A stretch of 64,000 bases of DNA, from contig NC_015388.1 in assembly GCF_000195295.1 (NCBI RefSeq), forward strand, positions 3,038,001 through 3,102,000. Direction: 5' to 3'. The notes under the pieces were generated by a model that had not been told where the DNA came from, ran no database searches, and worked only from the letters and a program-made list of their open reading frames with translations. This DNA comes from Desulfobacca acetoxidans DSM 11109. Its GTDB lineage: Bacteria; Desulfobacterota; Desulfobaccia; Desulfobaccales; Desulfobaccaceae. A program made the position numbers and the translations under genes. Shown one piece after another: positions 18,533 through 26,746 of the stretch. How positions within the stretch are numbered: position 1 is the stretch's first letter; each line of letters opens with the position of its first letter.

Positions 18533-18994
18533 TCATTGGGGTTGAGTGGGACCTCCGGGGCGTTGGCGGCCTCCCCCCTGGCCCCTCCAGACCGGCGTTC
18601 CCTGAGCATCGCGTAGCTTCAAGGTCTTACCGTGCCAGGTAACTTCAGCCGCCATGATGACTTCCCCTCGGCGGGTAGAAACCTTGGACCCGGTTACTTC
18701 CAGAGAGTCTCCTACCTGAGGGGCAAGTTTCTGCTGTTCCATGAACCAGGATGGCCCCAGGTGTATGAGAAAGGTGCCCTGAGCGGTCTTGAGCTGGATT
18801 AACTGCACCTGCCGGCCTGAGGGCGCCGCCCCGCCACGTCGGTTGATCACCTCCAGTTTTTCCACCTGTCCTTTCACAGTAACAACGGTCTGCGGATCAT
18901 AAAAACGCCCGCCTTGAGCCCAGGCTTCTGATCCCAAACCCAGGACCAGCGCCAGGAAAAACGCTGGCAGAACCAGTCTGAACTCGCATGGCAT
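18533..18994 (-). CDS. Secreted protein of unknown function (OB-fold-like)
   Basis: 153 residues from the ATG at 18994, which has GGAGG 6 bases upstream. A TTG two codons earlier is less likely. A signal peptide runs to about residue 27 (cleavage after AWA). The mature part alternates beta-like segments (VTVKGQVEKLEVI, GTFLIHLGPSWFM, SLEVTGSKVS), resembling small periplasmic OB-fold proteins that carry a V.G.V start and a GD.L.V.GS turn. The C-terminus is Gly/Gln/Pro-rich. It lies last in a leftward group with a small secreted protein, a metal-resistance-like protein and an anti-sigma-like protein. Confidence 0.75.
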   Translation of the reverse strand: MPCEFRLVLPAFFLALVLGLGSEAWAQGGRFYDPQTVVTVKGQVEKLEVINRRGGAAPSGRQVQLIQLKTAQGTFLIHLGPSWFMEQQKLAPQVGDSLEVTGSKVSTRRGEVIMAAEVTWHGKTLKLRDAQGTPVWRGQGGGRQRPGGPTQPQ

Positions 18995-19006
18995 AATCAA
19001 CCTCCA

Positions 19007-19294
19007 TTAATTGGCCGGAGCGGACTGCTGGGGAGTCTTCGCCGGTTGATTAGAGCAACTGCCATCCCGCAAGCGCTGCCGCTGTTTGTTGCCTTTTGAT
19101 TGACGGCTACGTTTTTGATCCGCCTGGCAGCCGCTCCCGGTTTCCTGATCAGTAGCAGCATAAGGGCAGTCGCCGCTGCGGCCGCCTCCGCCCGGGCCGC
19201 GACCTCTGGACTGCGCCCAGGAAACTTCCGTGAGCAAGAAACCTAATCCCACGGCCAACACCAGAACGCCGCCCAACCATTTTTTCAGATTCAT
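19007..19294 (-). CDS. Small secreted low-complexity protein
   Basis: 95 residues with a clear signal peptide (helix to about residue 23, cleavage near VSWA). The mature part is Gly/Arg/Gln/Ser-rich, with four cysteines (GDCPYA, GSGCQA, DGSCSN region). No family is recognised. GGAGG lies before the ATG. The conserved operon position between two other exported proteins argues that it is real. The spaced cysteines could hold a metal or disulphides, which would fit the metal-stress flavour of the upstream gene. Confidence 0.65.
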   Translation of the reverse strand: MNLKKWLGGVLVLAVGLGFLLTEVSWAQSRGRGPGGGGRSGDCPYAATDQETGSGCQADQKRSRQSKGNKQRQRLRDGSCSNQPAKTPQQSAPAN

Positions 19295-19447
19295 TGGTTT
19301 CCTCCGACTGTTAAAAAACCTTTTTATTGAAATTAACCCAACCCGAACAGATCGGCCGGATTAAAAGTATAAAGCCCGGGGTGATGATTGTTTGACCTCG
19401 CCTTATGGGAACAAACCCTGATCCCCAGGTTGTCCAACAGAGCATCT

Positions 19448-19951
19448 TTACCTCGGCCCCCCCAGCCCCCTACCCCGGTGGGGAGGCGGCCCACAGGAAC
19501 CGGGCCCACAGAGTCGCTGGCCGACCCGATGCAACAATTCCTGTTGCTGCTCCGGCCGCAGGATTTTTTTGGCTTCCAGCAGAAAACCGACCATCTGCTG
19601 CTCCAAGGCATGCTGATTCTCATTGATCGTTCTGACGGTAGCGAAGATCTGTTCTTCGTTCGGCTTCTCCGCCTGTAACAGATGAAAGAGTTGCAGCCGC
19701 TGTTGGGCCAACTTTCCCAGGAGATCATGGCCCTTCTGACGATTGAGACGGAGCCGTTGCTCCAGGTCCAGTTTCTGCTGCTCATCGAGATTTAAAGCGT
19801 GCAAAACCTTACCCAGATGTGGTCTGGGGGGCCTGACTTCCATCCTATGGGCCAAGGTATCCTGGGTACGGAAGTAAATCAGAGCCCCGATGGTACCGAA
19901 GTTGAGGGCCAGGGAAAAAATTACCAGATAAAGCAGCCAATTTTTTTTCAT
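19448..19951 (-). CDS. Periplasmic heavy-metal sensor/resistance-like protein (CpxP/ZraP-like)
   Basis: 167 residues: one N-terminal membrane anchor (about 5-27), then a long helical domain with the pattern LNLDEQQKLDLEQRLRLNR and LRPEQQQELLHRV. These are the two LTxxQ-like helices of the periplasmic metal-resistance/CpxP superfamily. The C-terminal Pro/Gly/His-rich tail with CGPGSCGPPPHRGRG could bind metal. It overlaps the upstream zinc-finger gene by 4 bases. Together they resemble the sigma/anti-sigma/CnrX-type envelope metal-stress modules, though no ECF sigma factor is present here. Confidence 0.75.
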   Translation of the reverse strand: MKKNWLLYLVIFSLALNFGTIGALIYFRTQDTLAHRMEVRPPRPHLGKVLHALNLDEQQKLDLEQRLRLNRQKGHDLLGKLAQQRLQLFHLLQAEKPNEEQIFATVRTINENQHALEQQMVGFLLEAKKILRPEQQQELLHRVGQRLCGPGSCGPPPHRGRGLGGPR

Positions 19952-20379
19952 AGACTATTGCCGTTGTCCGGGTCATAAGAAGCAAGCATAGCGCCTAATG
20001 ACTGTGAGGGAATTGCTTCTAACTCCTCCTCCCAGGCCACTTGAGACCCATTAAGCCCCTGGGGATTGGCAACTTCATGCAGACTCATCCCCAACTGACT
20101 TCCGAGAAATATTCCGACTACCAGCGAAGCCGCCAGGGCCAGAGAAGGCCACCACGAACGGCAGCGGGAGGGCAGCCGAGTTAGCACCCGGTCTGCTAAA
20201 TCCGCCGGAGCTCGCACCTGCTCCGCCGCCAGGGCTTCCCACAGTCGGCACCAGGCTTCGTACTCCCGTCGGCATTGGCTGCAGACGGCCAGGTGACTGC
20301 TGACCGAATCCCGCTGGCTCTCGGAAAGCTCCCCGTCTAAATAGGCCGAGAAATAATCCTGGATTTTTTGGCAATCCAT
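19948..20379 (-). CDS. Anti-sigma factor-like membrane protein with zinc-finger (zf-HC2)
   Basis: 143 residues from the ATG at 20379, chosen because AAGGAG lies 8 bases upstream. A GTG three codons earlier is too close to that site. The N-terminal zinc-binding anti-sigma motif is DCQKIQDYFSAYLDGEL followed by HLAVCSQCRREY (H-x3-C-x2-C), and one membrane helix lies near 88-108. Such proteins hold ECF sigma factors inactive at the membrane. No sigma-factor gene is found within several kilobases, so its partner must be encoded elsewhere or this is a solitary regulator. It is the first gene of a leftward cluster of exported proteins. Confidence 0.8.
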   Translation of the reverse strand: MDCQKIQDYFSAYLDGELSESQRDSVSSHLAVCSQCRREYEAWCRLWEALAAEQVRAPADLADRVLTRLPSRCRSWWPSLALAASLVVGIFLGSQLGMSLHEVANPQGLNGSQVAWEEELEAIPSQSLGAMLASYDPDNGNSL

Positions 20380-20388
20380 GCTGGCCAC

Positions 20389-20659
20389 TCCTTAACTGTA
20401 AAGTGAAACTGACCGCGTAGCCCTCCAGGTCCCTACCCACCACGTGAGGCTCTACGGACATCGACTTTCCCCTGGCGGTCATCCGGATAATACCGCGAAG
20501 AATCTTGTTGCTATGAAACGTGCGGCGATCCTTCGAGATGTTTCAGGCGGCAGAAAACCATCTCACCAAAGGCACTATAAAAATTGGCGATGGGTGTTGC
20601 TAACTAAAACACTTATAGATCACCCATCCGGCGCCGTATCAGCTATTATACGATATAAA
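20389..20659. other. Intergenic stretch without a recognised gene
   Basis: Between the anti-sigma-like gene and the Hsp20 terminator. I see no coding sequence with a ribosome site and no RNA structure. It should contain the promoter of the anti-sigma-led cluster. Confidence 0.5.
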
Positions 20660-20690
20660 AAATGAAAAAGGGAGGCCCCCTGGCCTCCCC
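20660..20690 (-). terminator. Intrinsic terminator of the Hsp20 operon
   Basis: Perfect stem GGGAGGCC (20670-20677) with GGCCTCCC (20682-20689), followed on the minus strand by TTTTTCATTTTTT. It lies 20 bases after the end of the second Hsp20 gene. Confidence 0.9.
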
Positions 20691-20710
20691 GAAAGGTTGA
20701 ATTGATGGGA

Positions 20711-21121
20711 TTATGCAGTCTTGACTTCAATTTTGCGAGGTTTAGCGCGCTCCACTTTGGGCAACACCAGCCGCAGGACACCATCTTTCATAGCAGCCTC
20801 GATGCGGCTCTGATCTACTATCTGGCCCAGGGTAAATTCCCGGAGAAAGTTCCCGGTGTCATACTCCCGAACCAGGAGATGTTCCCCTTGACCCATAGGC
20901 GGGCTGATCTCACCGCTGATAGTCAATTGATCTTCTTTCAAATCGATATTAACCTTATCCGATGCTACCCCTGGCATGTCTGCCAGCAGGACGATGGCTT
21001 CAGGGGTCTCGTAGATATCTACTGCCGGTAGAAAAACCCTTCCCGGGCGGGTGGTCTCCATCTTGACCGGTGCGGCTTCTTTCTCTTTGGGTTGTAGTTC
21101 CTTATCAGCCATAAAGCTCAC
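20711..21121 (-). CDS. Hsp20/alpha-crystallin small heat-shock protein
   Basis: 136 residues. The alpha-crystallin domain spans about 33-130 with ETPEAIVLLADMPGV, the DQLTISGEI strand and the end motif DGVLRLVLPKVE, followed by a basic IEV tail (KIEVKTA) that can anchor oligomer contacts. It is an ATP-independent holdase in the cytoplasm. It lies 6 bases after the other Hsp20 gene and is clearly a different subclass, so hetero-oligomers are possible. A terminator closes the pair. Confidence 0.93.
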   Translation of the reverse strand: MSFMADKELQPKEKEAAPVKMETTRPGRVFLPAVDIYETPEAIVLLADMPGVASDKVNIDLKEDQLTISGEISPPMGQGEHLLVREYDTGNFLREFTLGQIVDQSRIEAAMKDGVLRLVLPKVERAKPRKIEVKTA

Positions 21122-21127
21122 CTCCTG

Positions 21128-21577
21128 TCAGACGCACTTCACAGTAATCTGTTTGGGTTTTACCTCTTCCGGTTTTGCCAGGGTGACGGTGAGAATACCG
21201 TTCTTAAAGGCTGCTTCCACTTTGGCGGCATCCAGACGTTCGGGCAGGCGGATGACGCGGCGGAAAGAGCCGGCCTCCCGCTCCCGGCGGTGATAGCCCA
21301 CGACCTTTTCTTCAGTCGGAATCTTGCGTTCACCCCGAACCCTGAGCTTACAATCCTCTAGAGTGATTTCAATATCTTCGGGATGGACGCCGGCCAGTTC
21401 AGCCCGGACGTAAAAATTTTCTTTATCTTCCGAGATGTTTAAGAGAGGGAAAACCCCAACCCGGCGGCGATAACGCTCCGGACCAATAGCCTGTTCCCAT
21501 AACCGGTCCATTTCCCGACGCAATTGATCCAGATCGCGAAAAGGTTCCCAGGACGGCTCAAAGGTATACCACGGCAT
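21128..21577 (-). CDS. Hsp20/alpha-crystallin small heat-shock protein
   Basis: 149 residues. A WEPFRDLDQLRREMDRLWE N-terminus is typical of class A bacterial Hsp20. The crystallin domain follows with NFYVRAELAGVHPEDIEI, the VVGYHRREREAGSFRRVIRLP motif and NGILTVTLAKPEE, then the tail KQITVKCV. It prevents protein aggregation. It is first of the two-gene operon. About 220 bases upstream are non-coding, and I saw neither a CIRCE element nor a clear sigma-32 promoter there. Confidence 0.95.
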   Translation of the reverse strand: MPWYTFEPSWEPFRDLDQLRREMDRLWEQAIGPERYRRRVGVFPLLNISEDKENFYVRAELAGVHPEDIEITLEDCKLRVRGERKIPTEEKVVGYHRREREAGSFRRVIRLPERLDAAKVEAAFKNGILTVTLAKPEEVKPKQITVKCV

Positions 21578-21797
21578 ATCTTTATACCCTCCTTATCTTT
21601 AAGATATATTTGATTAAATCGGTTTTTGAGTCGTATATTTATTAGGTAAGCACGAGGCGGCCGAGCGTCAAGAGGCGCATAAGCTCAAAAGGGAAAAAGA
21701 CGTTAGACCAATATCGATGGTTTGGATGAAGGTAGTCGGGGCGTTATCAGGAAGCCAGTCTTTCAACCCCAAGCGCCGGTCAAGCCGTTTCAGTTCC

Positions 21798-22358
21798 TCA
21801 AACCGACAACAGACGCCGCCGGGAGGTAATTTCGCTTAGAGCCGGTACGACGTTGGCCAGCGTTTCAGGACTGATGACAAGCTGCTGGTAGACGGAAAAT
21901 CCGGCTTCCCAGACCGCCTGCCGCCGCCAGTAGCGATCGCGGTCGGCGTCTTTGGAGTCATAACCCAACTCGAAGTAGACCCGGTCGATCTGGGCCGTGG
22001 CCAACAGCTTGAGACAGACATAGCAGGGCTCCAGAGTGACGTATAGGGAAGCCCCCTTGATAGCGACACCGTGCCGGGCGGCCTGGGCAATGGCATTGGC
22101 TTCGGCATGGGAAGCCCGACAGAAGTTATATTTATCCGAATCAGCCACCTGCAAAGCCCGGCGATGGCAATAGGGACTGCCATCCGGCATGGTCTGGTCG
22201 GTGCAATGGGGTGCGCCGGGCATGGAACCGTTATAGCCGGTGGCCAGAATCTGCCGGTCCTTGACTAACACCGCCCCAGTCGGCCGGGAGTTACAGGTGG
22301 AACGGGTACTCACCAGCTTGGCGATCAGCATAAAATATTCATCCCAGGAAGGGCGCAT
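21798..22358 (-). CDS. dCMP deaminase / ComEB-type zinc deaminase
   Basis: 186 residues. The zinc site is HAEANAI (about 79-85) with the catalytic Glu, and the PCYVC ligand pair (about 110-114). The N-terminal motif STRSTCNSRPTGAVLVKD and GYNGSMPGAPHC are typical of deoxycytidylate deaminases. It converts dCMP to dUMP for dTTP synthesis. It is a single gene. The region to the next gene (22359-22791) contains two dispersed-repeat fragments only. Confidence 0.9.
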   Translation of the reverse strand: MRPSWDEYFMLIAKLVSTRSTCNSRPTGAVLVKDRQILATGYNGSMPGAPHCTDQTMPDGSPYCHRRALQVADSDKYNFCRASHAEANAIAQAARHGVAIKGASLYVTLEPCYVCLKLLATAQIDRVYFELGYDSKDADRDRYWRRQAVWEAGFSVYQQLVISPETLANVVPALSEITSRRRLLSV

Positions 22359-22416
22359 CTCTTAGAAACCACTTATCATTATCGGCTCTTGCAAGATTAA
22401 TCTTTCCCTCCTTGGT

Positions 22417-22490
22417 CATTCTGAGCTGAGCGAATAATCTAATGTCCCTAAGAGGCAAAGATTTCCCACTTTGTCAAGGATGACCAAGAC
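22417..22490. repeat. Degenerate intergenic repeat
   Basis: Contains TCATTCTGAGCTGAGCGAA and ends GGATGACCAAG. It resembles the element at 62922-63000 (CATTCTGAGCCTTCGG..TCAGGGTGACA), a type of imperfect palindrome widely scattered in bacterial intergenic regions. Confidence 0.4.
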
Positions 22491-22539
22491 AGCTATTTGG
22501 CACGAGGTTCATTATGTTTAAAAACCACAACGGATCCTG

Positions 22540-22612
22540 CAAACCGAACCTTGGCAGTACTCACAATAATGCTTTTTCCACTTACTGCCCACTGCCCACT
22601 GCTTTCACATGA
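22540..22612 (+). repeat. Dispersed intergenic repeat, copy 1
   Basis: Contains the shared core TCACAATAATGCTTTTTC and TGCCCACTGCCCACTG. Related copies lie at 25035-25140 and, inverted, at 58611-58718. Confidence 0.6.
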
Positions 22613-22791
22613 GAATGGTATACAAAAAAAGTCAGCAGGTCAATCTCCTACAAATTATGACTCCAATGCTGGCAGCTAGCAGCCTGGCCAAGAAAACTTC
22701 TTGTAGACCGACAGATCAAAAACATGATACATTCGGTTAGCAATTTATTTCGGTTCTTCTTGTCTCGGCTTGATTCAATTCCAAGAGATAG

Positions 22792-24978
22792 ATGAGCCTT
22801 TTTAGGGTGAGGAATCTATATAGAACGATTATGAAAAAGACCCGCCAACGCCAGCGCCGCCTCTTGGAGGCAGTCATGCAGGTTTTCCGGGAGGTCCAGC
22901 ATCCCCTTGGTCTGGAGGAGCTGGCCGCGCGGTTGGGAGAGCGCCCTTCCAAAAAGCGACAATTAGAGGAGTATCTTCAAGAGCTCATCAACGGGGGCAA
23001 GCTGGTAGCTCTGGAGGGAGGCCGCTACGGACTGACTGCCGCCATGAACCTCGTTGTCGGCCAGGTTTCGGTTCATCCCGACGGTTTCGGCTTTGTCACC
23101 CCCGAGAGCCAAACCGGAGATATCTTCATCAATCCTGGCAATCTCACCGAGGCCCTGCACGGTGACAAAGTGGTCGTGCGCCTGGAGCGCCGGGGGCGGC
23201 GGGGCAAACAGGAGGGTCGGATCATCCGGGTCCTGGAGCGCCGCGTGACGCGGGTTGTGGGGATTCTGCATGAGACCGGCAGCAGGTATTTTGTCGCTCC
23301 CGAAGACGAACACCTGCTTTTTGATCTAGTCATCCCGGATGATCACTCCCTGGCGCCGGTGGTGGGCCAGATGGTGGTTGCCGAAATTACCGACTACCCC
23401 TCGGCGCGGCTCAATCCCCTGGGCAAAATCGTGGAAGTCTTAGGTCCCCCGGAAGACCCCGCAGTGCAGGTCAAAGTGGTCATCCTGAAATACGAACTTC
23501 CTCACGAGTTTCCTGCTGCCGCTCAGCGGCAGGCCCTGGCTGCACCTCAAGATATACCGGAATCAGCCCGTTCAGGACGTCTGGACCTTACCCACCTGCC
23601 CATCATTACCATTGATCCTTTGCGGGCGCGGGATTTTGACGACGGCGTCGCCCTCATCAAAAAACCCGGCGGCGTTTCGGTGCTCTACGTTTCTATTGCC
23701 GATGTCAGCTACTACGTTCAACCCGGTTCGGCCCTGGACCAGGAGGCGGCCAAACGGGGGACCAGCGTCTACTTCCCTCAGCGGGTCCTGCCGATGCTTC
23801 CTCCGGAGCTGTCTACCGGCATCTGCAGTCTGAATCCGGGGGTGGAACGGTTGGCTGTAACGGTCATTCTCACCTATGACCGGCACGGACGGCTGAAGAC
23901 CAAAGAATTTGCCCGCAGCATCATTCGCAGCCAGGACCGGTTGACCTATGACGAAGTGGAGCAGATTCTCCAGGGAGACCGCCAACTCCGACGGGGGCGT
24001 AAATCTCTGGTCAAAATGCTCACCCAGATGTCCGACCTCTGCCTCCTGCTGCGGGAGCACCGCCGTCAGCGAGGCAGCCTCCTGCTTACTATACCCGAGG
24101 CCGAAGTGCTGCTCAATGATCAGGGTATACCCTACCATATCCGCCGCCTGGATCACCTGCTCTCTCATCAGTTGATTGAAGAATTCATGATCGCCGCCAA
24201 TGAGGCGGTAGCCGAATTTTTAGGCGAGCCTTGCATCTTCCGGGTGCATGATGTCCCCGAGGGTGATAAGTTGGCCGCTTTCCGACAATTCCTCGCCAAA
24301 CTCGGGTTTGTCCTGCCCAAAGAGGTTGACCGCGACCCCCGCGCTTTAGTAAATTTTCTGGACAGCATCAAGGACCTGCCCCTGGCCTTCATGGTGCAGG
24401 TCATGCTCCTGCGCTCCCTGAAGCAGGCCCGGTATTCCAGTCACAACGTCGGCCACTACGGTCTGGCGTCTTCTTCCTATACCCATTTTACCTCCCCCAT
24501 CCGGCGGTATCCTGATCTATTGGTCCACCGGTTGCTGTTAAGACGCCTCGAGAGTAAAACCATCTCCCCGCAGGAGGCCGAACAACTAGGGGAACAGGCC
24601 GAACAGCTTACCGTTCGGGAGCGGGTGGCAATCGAGGCCGAACGGGGAATGTTGGCCCGCATGCAGGTCCGGTGCCTGGCGGAGCACGTGGGCGAAATCT
24701 TCCACGGCGTCATCGTCGGCGTTACCGCCTTCGGATTTTTCGTCGCCCTGGACGAGATTTTTGCCGAGGGCCTGGTGCGGCTGGTCGACCTGCCCAACGA
24801 CTACTATGCCTTTCAAGAATCCCGCATGCGATTGGTTGGCCGACGCACCGGCCGCAGCTTCCACATCGGCGACAAGGTCACCGTTCAGGTAGCCCGCGTG
24901 GACCTCCGCCGGCGGCATATCAACCTGCACCTGATTGAGGCAGAGGAACAGGAAAAGCAGGCAATGCATCTGCCCTGA
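22792..24978 (+). CDS. rnr: Ribonuclease R
   Basis: 728 residues. Order: N-terminal winged-helix region (about 20-75), two cold-shock/OB domains (about 80-230), RNB catalytic domain (about 265-590) with the metal-binding cluster PLRARDFDDGVAL, and a C-terminal S1 domain (about 635-715). It degrades structured RNA 3' to 5'. An in-frame ATG at 22831 (MKKTRQRQRR) is an equally natural start; neither has a strong ribosome site. It stands alone. Confidence 0.95.
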   Translation: MSLFRVRNLYRTIMKKTRQRQRRLLEAVMQVFREVQHPLGLEELAARLGERPSKKRQLEEYLQELINGGKLVALEGGRYGLTAAMNLVVGQVSVHPDGFGFVTPESQTGDIFINPGNLTEALHGDKVVVRLERRGRRGKQEGRIIRVLERRVTRVVGILHETGSRYFVAPEDEHLLFDLVIPDDHSLAPVVGQMVVAEITDYPSARLNPLGKIVEVLGPPEDPAVQVKVVILKYELPHEFPAAAQRQALAAPQDIPESARSGRLDLTHLPIITIDPLRARDFDDGVALIKKPGGVSVLYVSIADVSYYVQPGSALDQEAAKRGTSVYFPQRVLPMLPPELSTGICSLNPGVERLAVTVILTYDRHGRLKTKEFARSIIRSQDRLTYDEVEQILQGDRQLRRGRKSLVKMLTQMSDLCLLLREHRRQRGSLLLTIPEAEVLLNDQGIPYHIRRLDHLLSHQLIEEFMIAANEAVAEFLGEPCIFRVHDVPEGDKLAAFRQFLAKLGFVLPKEVDRDPRALVNFLDSIKDLPLAFMVQVMLLRSLKQARYSSHNVGHYGLASSSYTHFTSPIRRYPDLLVHRLLLRRLESKTISPQEAEQLGEQAEQLTVRERVAIEAERGMLARMQVRCLAEHVGEIFHGVIVGVTAFGFFVALDEIFAEGLVRLVDLPNDYYAFQESRMRLVGRRTGRSFHIGDKVTVQVARVDLRRRHINLHLIEAEEQEKQAMHLP

Positions 24979-25034
24979 TCGGCGCTCATATCATAATGTT
25001 CTCATATTCCCGCCGCCCATCAAAATTCCGCCCA

Positions 25035-25140
25035 AGTTGTCACGTTCTGATGATCACAACGAAATATAAAAACCGAACCGTAGCGGCTGCTCACAATAAT
25101 GTTTTTTCTGCCCACTGCCCACCGCTCACTGTTTTTATAT
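25035..25140 (+). repeat. Dispersed intergenic repeat, copy 2
   Basis: About 105 bases matching the reverse complement of 58611-58718. Shared landmarks are GATCACAACGA, GAACCGT, CTCACAATAATG and CTGCCCACTGCCCACCG. A further half copy follows at 25141-25186 (ACACAACGAAGCATGAAAAC). The rest of 24979-25622 has no gene that I can support. Confidence 0.7.
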
Positions 25141-25194
25141 AAGTTCACATGTTCTGCCGAACACAACGAAGCATGAAAACAGAGGCGTAGAGGC

Positions 25195-25218
25195 GTAGGT
25201 GGACATTGCCCACCCTAC
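25195..25218. repeat. REP-like palindrome
   Basis: GTAGG..TGCCCACCCTAC, an imperfect palindrome also found at 26488-26507. Confidence 0.4.
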
Positions 25219-25622
25219 TACAAATACATTCTGTTTTTATATAAGTCATCCAACCTGGCTGCCCGTCATCCTGCCGCTCTTCCGCCATCCGGAAAAGTTC
25301 TAATAATTTCATAATCTTCACTATTGTAAAATTCTTTTTATTAGTTATTATCTGTGTTAATCTTTTTAAACATATCATCTACTTGATATGATTATATATA
25401 TTAATATTATCGCAAATTTATGTTTAAAAATTAATACATTAATAGGCGTTGGGTAATTGGACAGGAATATAACCCATTGAATTATTAGCCTCTTTTTACT
25501 GGCGTAATTATTGCAGCAGGTCACGGTATAGTTTTTATTTTTCCCAAAGGAGGTGAAAGTATTTCATTGTTTTAACGTTCTTTCGAGATTTAACTGAAGG
25601 TATTCATTTCGGGAGGGAGATT

Positions 25623-26267
25623 ATGAAAAGAAGGTGTTTAACCGGTTTAGTTTTATTAGGTTTTATTCTGATTCTCGCCGGAAGCGCTTCGGCCTTCTTC
25701 ATGAACTTCGAAGAGGGTCTGGGCAATGACGGTGGCCAAATCGTCGGTATCCCGGGGGTAACCTTTACTAATTCCGCCGGCTTGAACTGGAGGTATTGCG
25801 ACATCACTACCGGCGGCTACAATGTTACGTCTGTAAATAAAGGCGTTAGCTATGGCACCGGCTATTACAACATGTATGATTATGTCTGCGCCTGGTTGGG
25901 AACCTCGGGTAATTGGGGCCGGATTGATTTTGACGATCAGAACGGCACCTGGTTCCAAACCGGCGTCAGCAGCTACTCGAATTTCTCTGTAGAGGCTTAT
26001 GACGCCGCTGATAATCTCCTCGACAGTGCATCAACCGGGCCTTGTACCCGCCAGCAGGGTTATACCGATATGGTATGGCTGCGGGTAGATGCGCCGGTTG
26101 GCCAAAACATTTCTTACGTCATTGTCCATGATAGCGGCAATTATTGGGAAGTTGACAATATGACCGGTGATATGGCCGGCGGGACGGTCCCGCTGCCGGG
26201 CAGCCTACTGCTTCTGGCCAGCGGCATGATCATTCTCTTGGGATATAGGAAGGTCAACAAGGTCTAA
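25623..26267 (+). CDS. PEP-CTERM-type secreted protein
   Basis: 214 residues. A signal peptide occupies residues 1-23 (cleavage after SASA). The middle is beta-rich and rich in Gly, Asn, Tyr and Trp. The C-terminus has the sorting signal VPLPGSLLLLASG, a hydrophobic helix and a basic tail (YRKVNKV), the layout recognised by exosortase. It is likely exported, processed and tied to extracellular polysaccharide or biofilm. No exosortase is in the window. Strong GGGAGGGAG precedes the ATG. A terminator follows 35 bases after the stop. Confidence 0.85.
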   Translation: MKRRCLTGLVLLGFILILAGSASAFFMNFEEGLGNDGGQIVGIPGVTFTNSAGLNWRYCDITTGGYNVTSVNKGVSYGTGYYNMYDYVCAWLGTSGNWGRIDFDDQNGTWFQTGVSSYSNFSVEAYDAADNLLDSASTGPCTRQQGYTDMVWLRVDAPVGQNISYVIVHDSGNYWEVDNMTGDMAGGTVPLPGSLLLLASGMIILLGYRKVNKV

Positions 26268-26301
26268 GCACCTCCCCACACCAGCGGAAGGATATGATAA
26301 A

Positions 26302-26328
26302 GGGCAGGCGCTTTTAGCCTGCCCTTTC
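26302..26328 (+). terminator. Intrinsic terminator
   Basis: GGGCAGGC (26302-26309) pairs with GCCTGCCC (26317-26324), followed by TTTCCT. It ends the PEP-CTERM transcript. Confidence 0.8.
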
Positions 26329-26404
26329 CTATCAGTATACCGGGGTGTCGCTAAAAAAGAAAAAAGGTTAGCTCCGGTAAACTTAGCCCTTCGATTCTAG
26401 GCTT

Positions 26405-26450
26405 TGGTGGAGCTGGACGGAGTCGAATCGACGACCGCTTGAATGCAATT
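26405..26450 (-). other. tRNA-Ala 3' fragment, putative attachment site (island left end)
   Basis: 46 bases matching the 3' half of the intact tRNA-Ala at 49653-49698 with three mismatches, in the same orientation, including the CCA end and the whole T arm. The match ends inside the anticodon arm. A direct repeat of a tRNA 3' end is the classic scar of a site-specific integrative element. The 23 kb between the two copies is the CRISPR-Cas island. Confidence 0.75.
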
Positions 26451-26487
26451 TTATTGAAATGTCCTTCTGAGAATAGATCTAGGAATA

Positions 26488-26507
26488 GTAGGCAGTGCCC
26501 ACCCTAC
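26488..26507. repeat. REP-like palindrome
   Basis: GTAGGCAGTGCCCACCCTAC, second copy of the element at 25195. Confidence 0.4.
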
Positions 26508-26608
26508 ATGTAAAAACCTCGATGGCTCGATAATTGCCCTTGCCTGTAGGTCACCCGCAAACCATGAAAATCGGTGTCGGACCATTCCAGCAGGCGGGGT
26601 GCGCTCCG

Positions 26609-26728
26609 CTCCCCCTTCGTGGCAACCAGGTACACCGCCTTCGCCAGCTACCGAGCCTTCTGCCAAGCAATCAAATCTTCGAAGCGTTGTATTTTACTCA
26701 GTCCTCGCTACTCGTACCTGGCTTTATC
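26609..26728 (-). pseudogene. 5' fragment of a 23S rRNA intervening-sequence (IVP/four-helix bundle) cassette
   Basis: Matches the 5' coding end and right terminus of the full cassettes further right. The frame reads SKIQRFEDLIAWQKAR, a stop (TAG), then LAKAVYLVATKG, where it is cut off. It ends in CTGGCTTTATC and is followed directly by a degenerate CRISPR repeat (26729-26750). Confidence 0.8.
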
Positions 26729-26746
26729 GTCGCAATCCCTTCTAAT

